Shown here: in pieces, positions 12,915 to 13,996 of the stretch | Layout: the number at the start of each line of letters is the position of its first letter | Numbering within the stretch: position 1 is the stretch's first letter | Assembly (NCBI GenBank): GCA_018970965.1 | Contig: JAGWVG010000014.1 | Location: forward strand, 1-13,996 | Reading direction: 5' to 3' | From: Alphaproteobacteria bacterium | GTDB lineage: Bacteria; Pseudomonadota; Alphaproteobacteria; Sphingomonadales; Sphingomonadaceae | DNA length: 13,996 bases | The notes under the pieces: generated by a model | What the model saw: the letters and a program-made list of their open reading frames with translations, nothing else | Database searches by the model: none | What the model was told of the DNA's origin: nothing | Made by a program: the position numbers and the translations under genes

Positions 12915-13996
12915 AGCTAGGGTTTTCCGCCGCCGATGAAGATTTCCGCCGCGAATGCGCGGATTGGCTCAACGGCCAGATGGCAGGTGAGTTTAAGGAC
13001 ATTAAAGGCATCACCACGCTCACCGAAAAGGCCGAGCGGCGTAAGGAGTGGGAACAGCAATTGGCGGCTCATAAATGGAGCTGCATTGGCTGGCCTGAGG
13101 CTTGGGGTGGCCGCAATGCGACGCTTGCCCAGCAGGTGATTTTTGCTGAAGAATATGCCCGTGCCGGTGTTCCGGGCCGCGTGAACCATATTGGGATTGA
13201 GTTGGCGGGGCCGACTTTGCTGGCCTTCGGGACTGAAGAGCAGAAGAAGCGCTTCCTCCCCGGTATTGCCGCGGGTCAAACCATTTTCTGCCAGGGATTT
13301 TCTGAGCCGAATGCAGGCTCTGACCTTGCAAGCGTGCGTACCAAGGCGCGCTTGGAAGGCAATGAATGGGTGGTCAACGGCCAGAAAATCTGGACGAGCC
13401 TTGCGCATATTTCAGACTGGATTTTTGTCGTCACGCGCAGTGAGGAAGGCTCAAAAGGCCCCAAGGGCCTGACCTTCTTGATGATGGAGATTGACCAGCC
13501 CGGCATTGAAATCCGCCCAATCAAACAGATTAACGGAGATGCCGAATTTAACGAAACCTTCTTCACCGACGCTCGCTGTCCGGCGGACAGCTTGATTGGG
13601 GCGGTGGGCGATGGCTGGCGCGTTGCCATGGGCCTTTTGGCCTTTGAGCGCGGCGTCTCAACCCTTGGTCAGCAAATGGGCTTCCGCAATGAGCTGGATG
13701 AAGTGATTGCGGCCGCGAAAGCCAATGGTGCCGCCAATGATCCATTGATCCGCCAGCGTATTGCCAAGGCCGAGATTGGCCTGCGGCTGATGCGCTATGG
13801 CGCGCTGCGGATGTTGTCGCAGACGGACCATAGCAAAATTGATGGCGCGGCGCTGACCTATAAAATTCAATGGGCCAGCTGGCGCCGCGGTCTGGGGGAA
13901 CTGGCAATGGATGTGCTGGGTCAGGCAGGCGAAGTGGCTGATCGGGATCATTATGAATGGGATGTGCTGCCCAATTTGTTCCTCTATTCGCGCGCC
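12911..13996 (+). CDS. ipdE1: Partial acyl-CoA dehydrogenase, catalytic alpha-type subunit, IpdE1-like (FadE30)
   Basis: The frame opens at ATG 12911 and remains open to the right edge, giving 362 residues; only about 20-30 C-terminal residues should be missing. Motifs in order: WPEAWGGRNA (61-70), FCQGFSEPNAGSDLA (126-140), VNGQKIWTSLAHISDW (155-170), the AEFNETFF segment (211-218), AFERGVSTLGQQ (244-255) with candidate catalytic Glu246, and MDVLGQAG. The INHIG/FCQGFSEP/TSLAH/FERGVSTLGQQ pattern is what I remember of FadE30 (IpdE1). The expected IYxGSNEIQRN end lies outside the window. It overlaps the upstream beta-type gene by ATGA, implying an obligate heteromer, which would desaturate a C/D-ring CoA thioester. 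Assignment to FadE30 over other alpha subunits is reasonable but from memory. The operon probably continues to the right. Confidence 0.85.
   Translation, partial: MKLGFSAADEDFRRECADWLNGQMAGEFKDIKGITTLTEKAERRKEWEQQLAAHKWSCIGWPEAWGGRNATLAQQVIFAEEYARAGVPGRVNHIGIELAGPTLLAFGTEEQKKRFLPGIAAGQTIFCQGFSEPNAGSDLASVRTKARLEGNEWVVNGQKIWTSLAHISDWIFVVTRSEEGSKGPKGLTFLMMEIDQPGIEIRPIKQINGDAEFNETFFTDARCPADSLIGAVGDGWRVAMGLLAFERGVSTLGQQMGFRNELDEVIAAAKANGAANDPLIRQRIAKAEIGLRLMRYGALRMLSQTDHSKIDGAALTYKIQWASWRRGLGELAMDVLGQAGEVADRDHYEWDVLPNLFLYSRA

Noticed and set aside
1..13996. Mobile elements, CRISPR arrays, tRNA or rRNA genes, prophage or defence genes
   Set aside because: No transposase or integrase motifs, no regularly spaced repeats, no long terminal inverted repeats and no RNA-gene-like segments were found; almost every base lies in a metabolic gene.

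Overview
The window is one compact catabolic locus for the late steps of steroid (sterol, bile acid or steroid hormone) nucleus degradation. It probably comes from an alphaproteobacterium, most likely a sphingomonad. That guess rests on moderately high GC, Gram-negative style overlapping operon structure and codon use, and is an inference because no taxonomic marker gene is present. The proteins resemble the KstR2-regulon enzymes of Mycobacterium and Rhodococcus (IpdA, IpdB, IpdC, EchA20, FadE30-33, FadA6) and the Scd enzymes of Comamonas testosteroni. All family comparisons are from memory of those sequences, not from a search.

Layout. Positions 1-1409 (minus strand) hold the start of an HsaD-like meta-cleavage product hydrolase, cut by the window edge, preceded by a complete HsaA-like flavin-dependent phenol monooxygenase. 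A divergent regulatory region (1410-1556) follows. It carries a perfect inverted repeat whose spacer is a -10-like hexamer, plus several related GCGTA sites. From about 1557 to the right edge everything is on the plus strand in one tightly packed operon: an SDR dehydrogenase, an HsaC-like extradiol dioxygenase, ipdA, ipdB, an atypical crotonase, ipdC, an EchA20-like crotonase, an acyl-CoA dehydrogenase alpha/beta pair (FadE31/FadE32-like), a FadA6-like thiolase, a second SDR (hydroxyacyl-CoA dehydrogenase type), and a second acyl-CoA dehydrogenase pair in beta/alpha order (IpdE2/IpdE1-like). The last gene runs off the end. Most gene junctions overlap by 1 nt (TAATG or TGATG) or by 4 nt (ATGA), and no terminator is visible.

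How the genes work together. HsaA hydroxylates the aromatised ring A of the 9,10-seco steroid to a catechol. HsaC cleaves the catechol and HsaD hydrolyses the product to a hydroxy-hexadienoate and the bicyclic C/D-ring propanoate (HIP). HIP is then activated to a CoA ester by a ligase that is not in this window. Its side chain and rings are degraded by the acyl-CoA dehydrogenases, crotonases, SDRs, thiolase and IpdC. EchA20 opens ring D and IpdAB opens ring C.

The pathway itself is known. The points most worth a second look are the crotonase at 4966-5865, which lacks both canonical catalytic glutamates; the operator-like inverted repeat framing the -10 hexamer; the placement of hsaC in the C/D-ring operon across from hsaA-hsaD; and the two acyl-CoA dehydrogenase pairs. 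I found no mobile element, CRISPR array, RNA gene or wholly unknown system.
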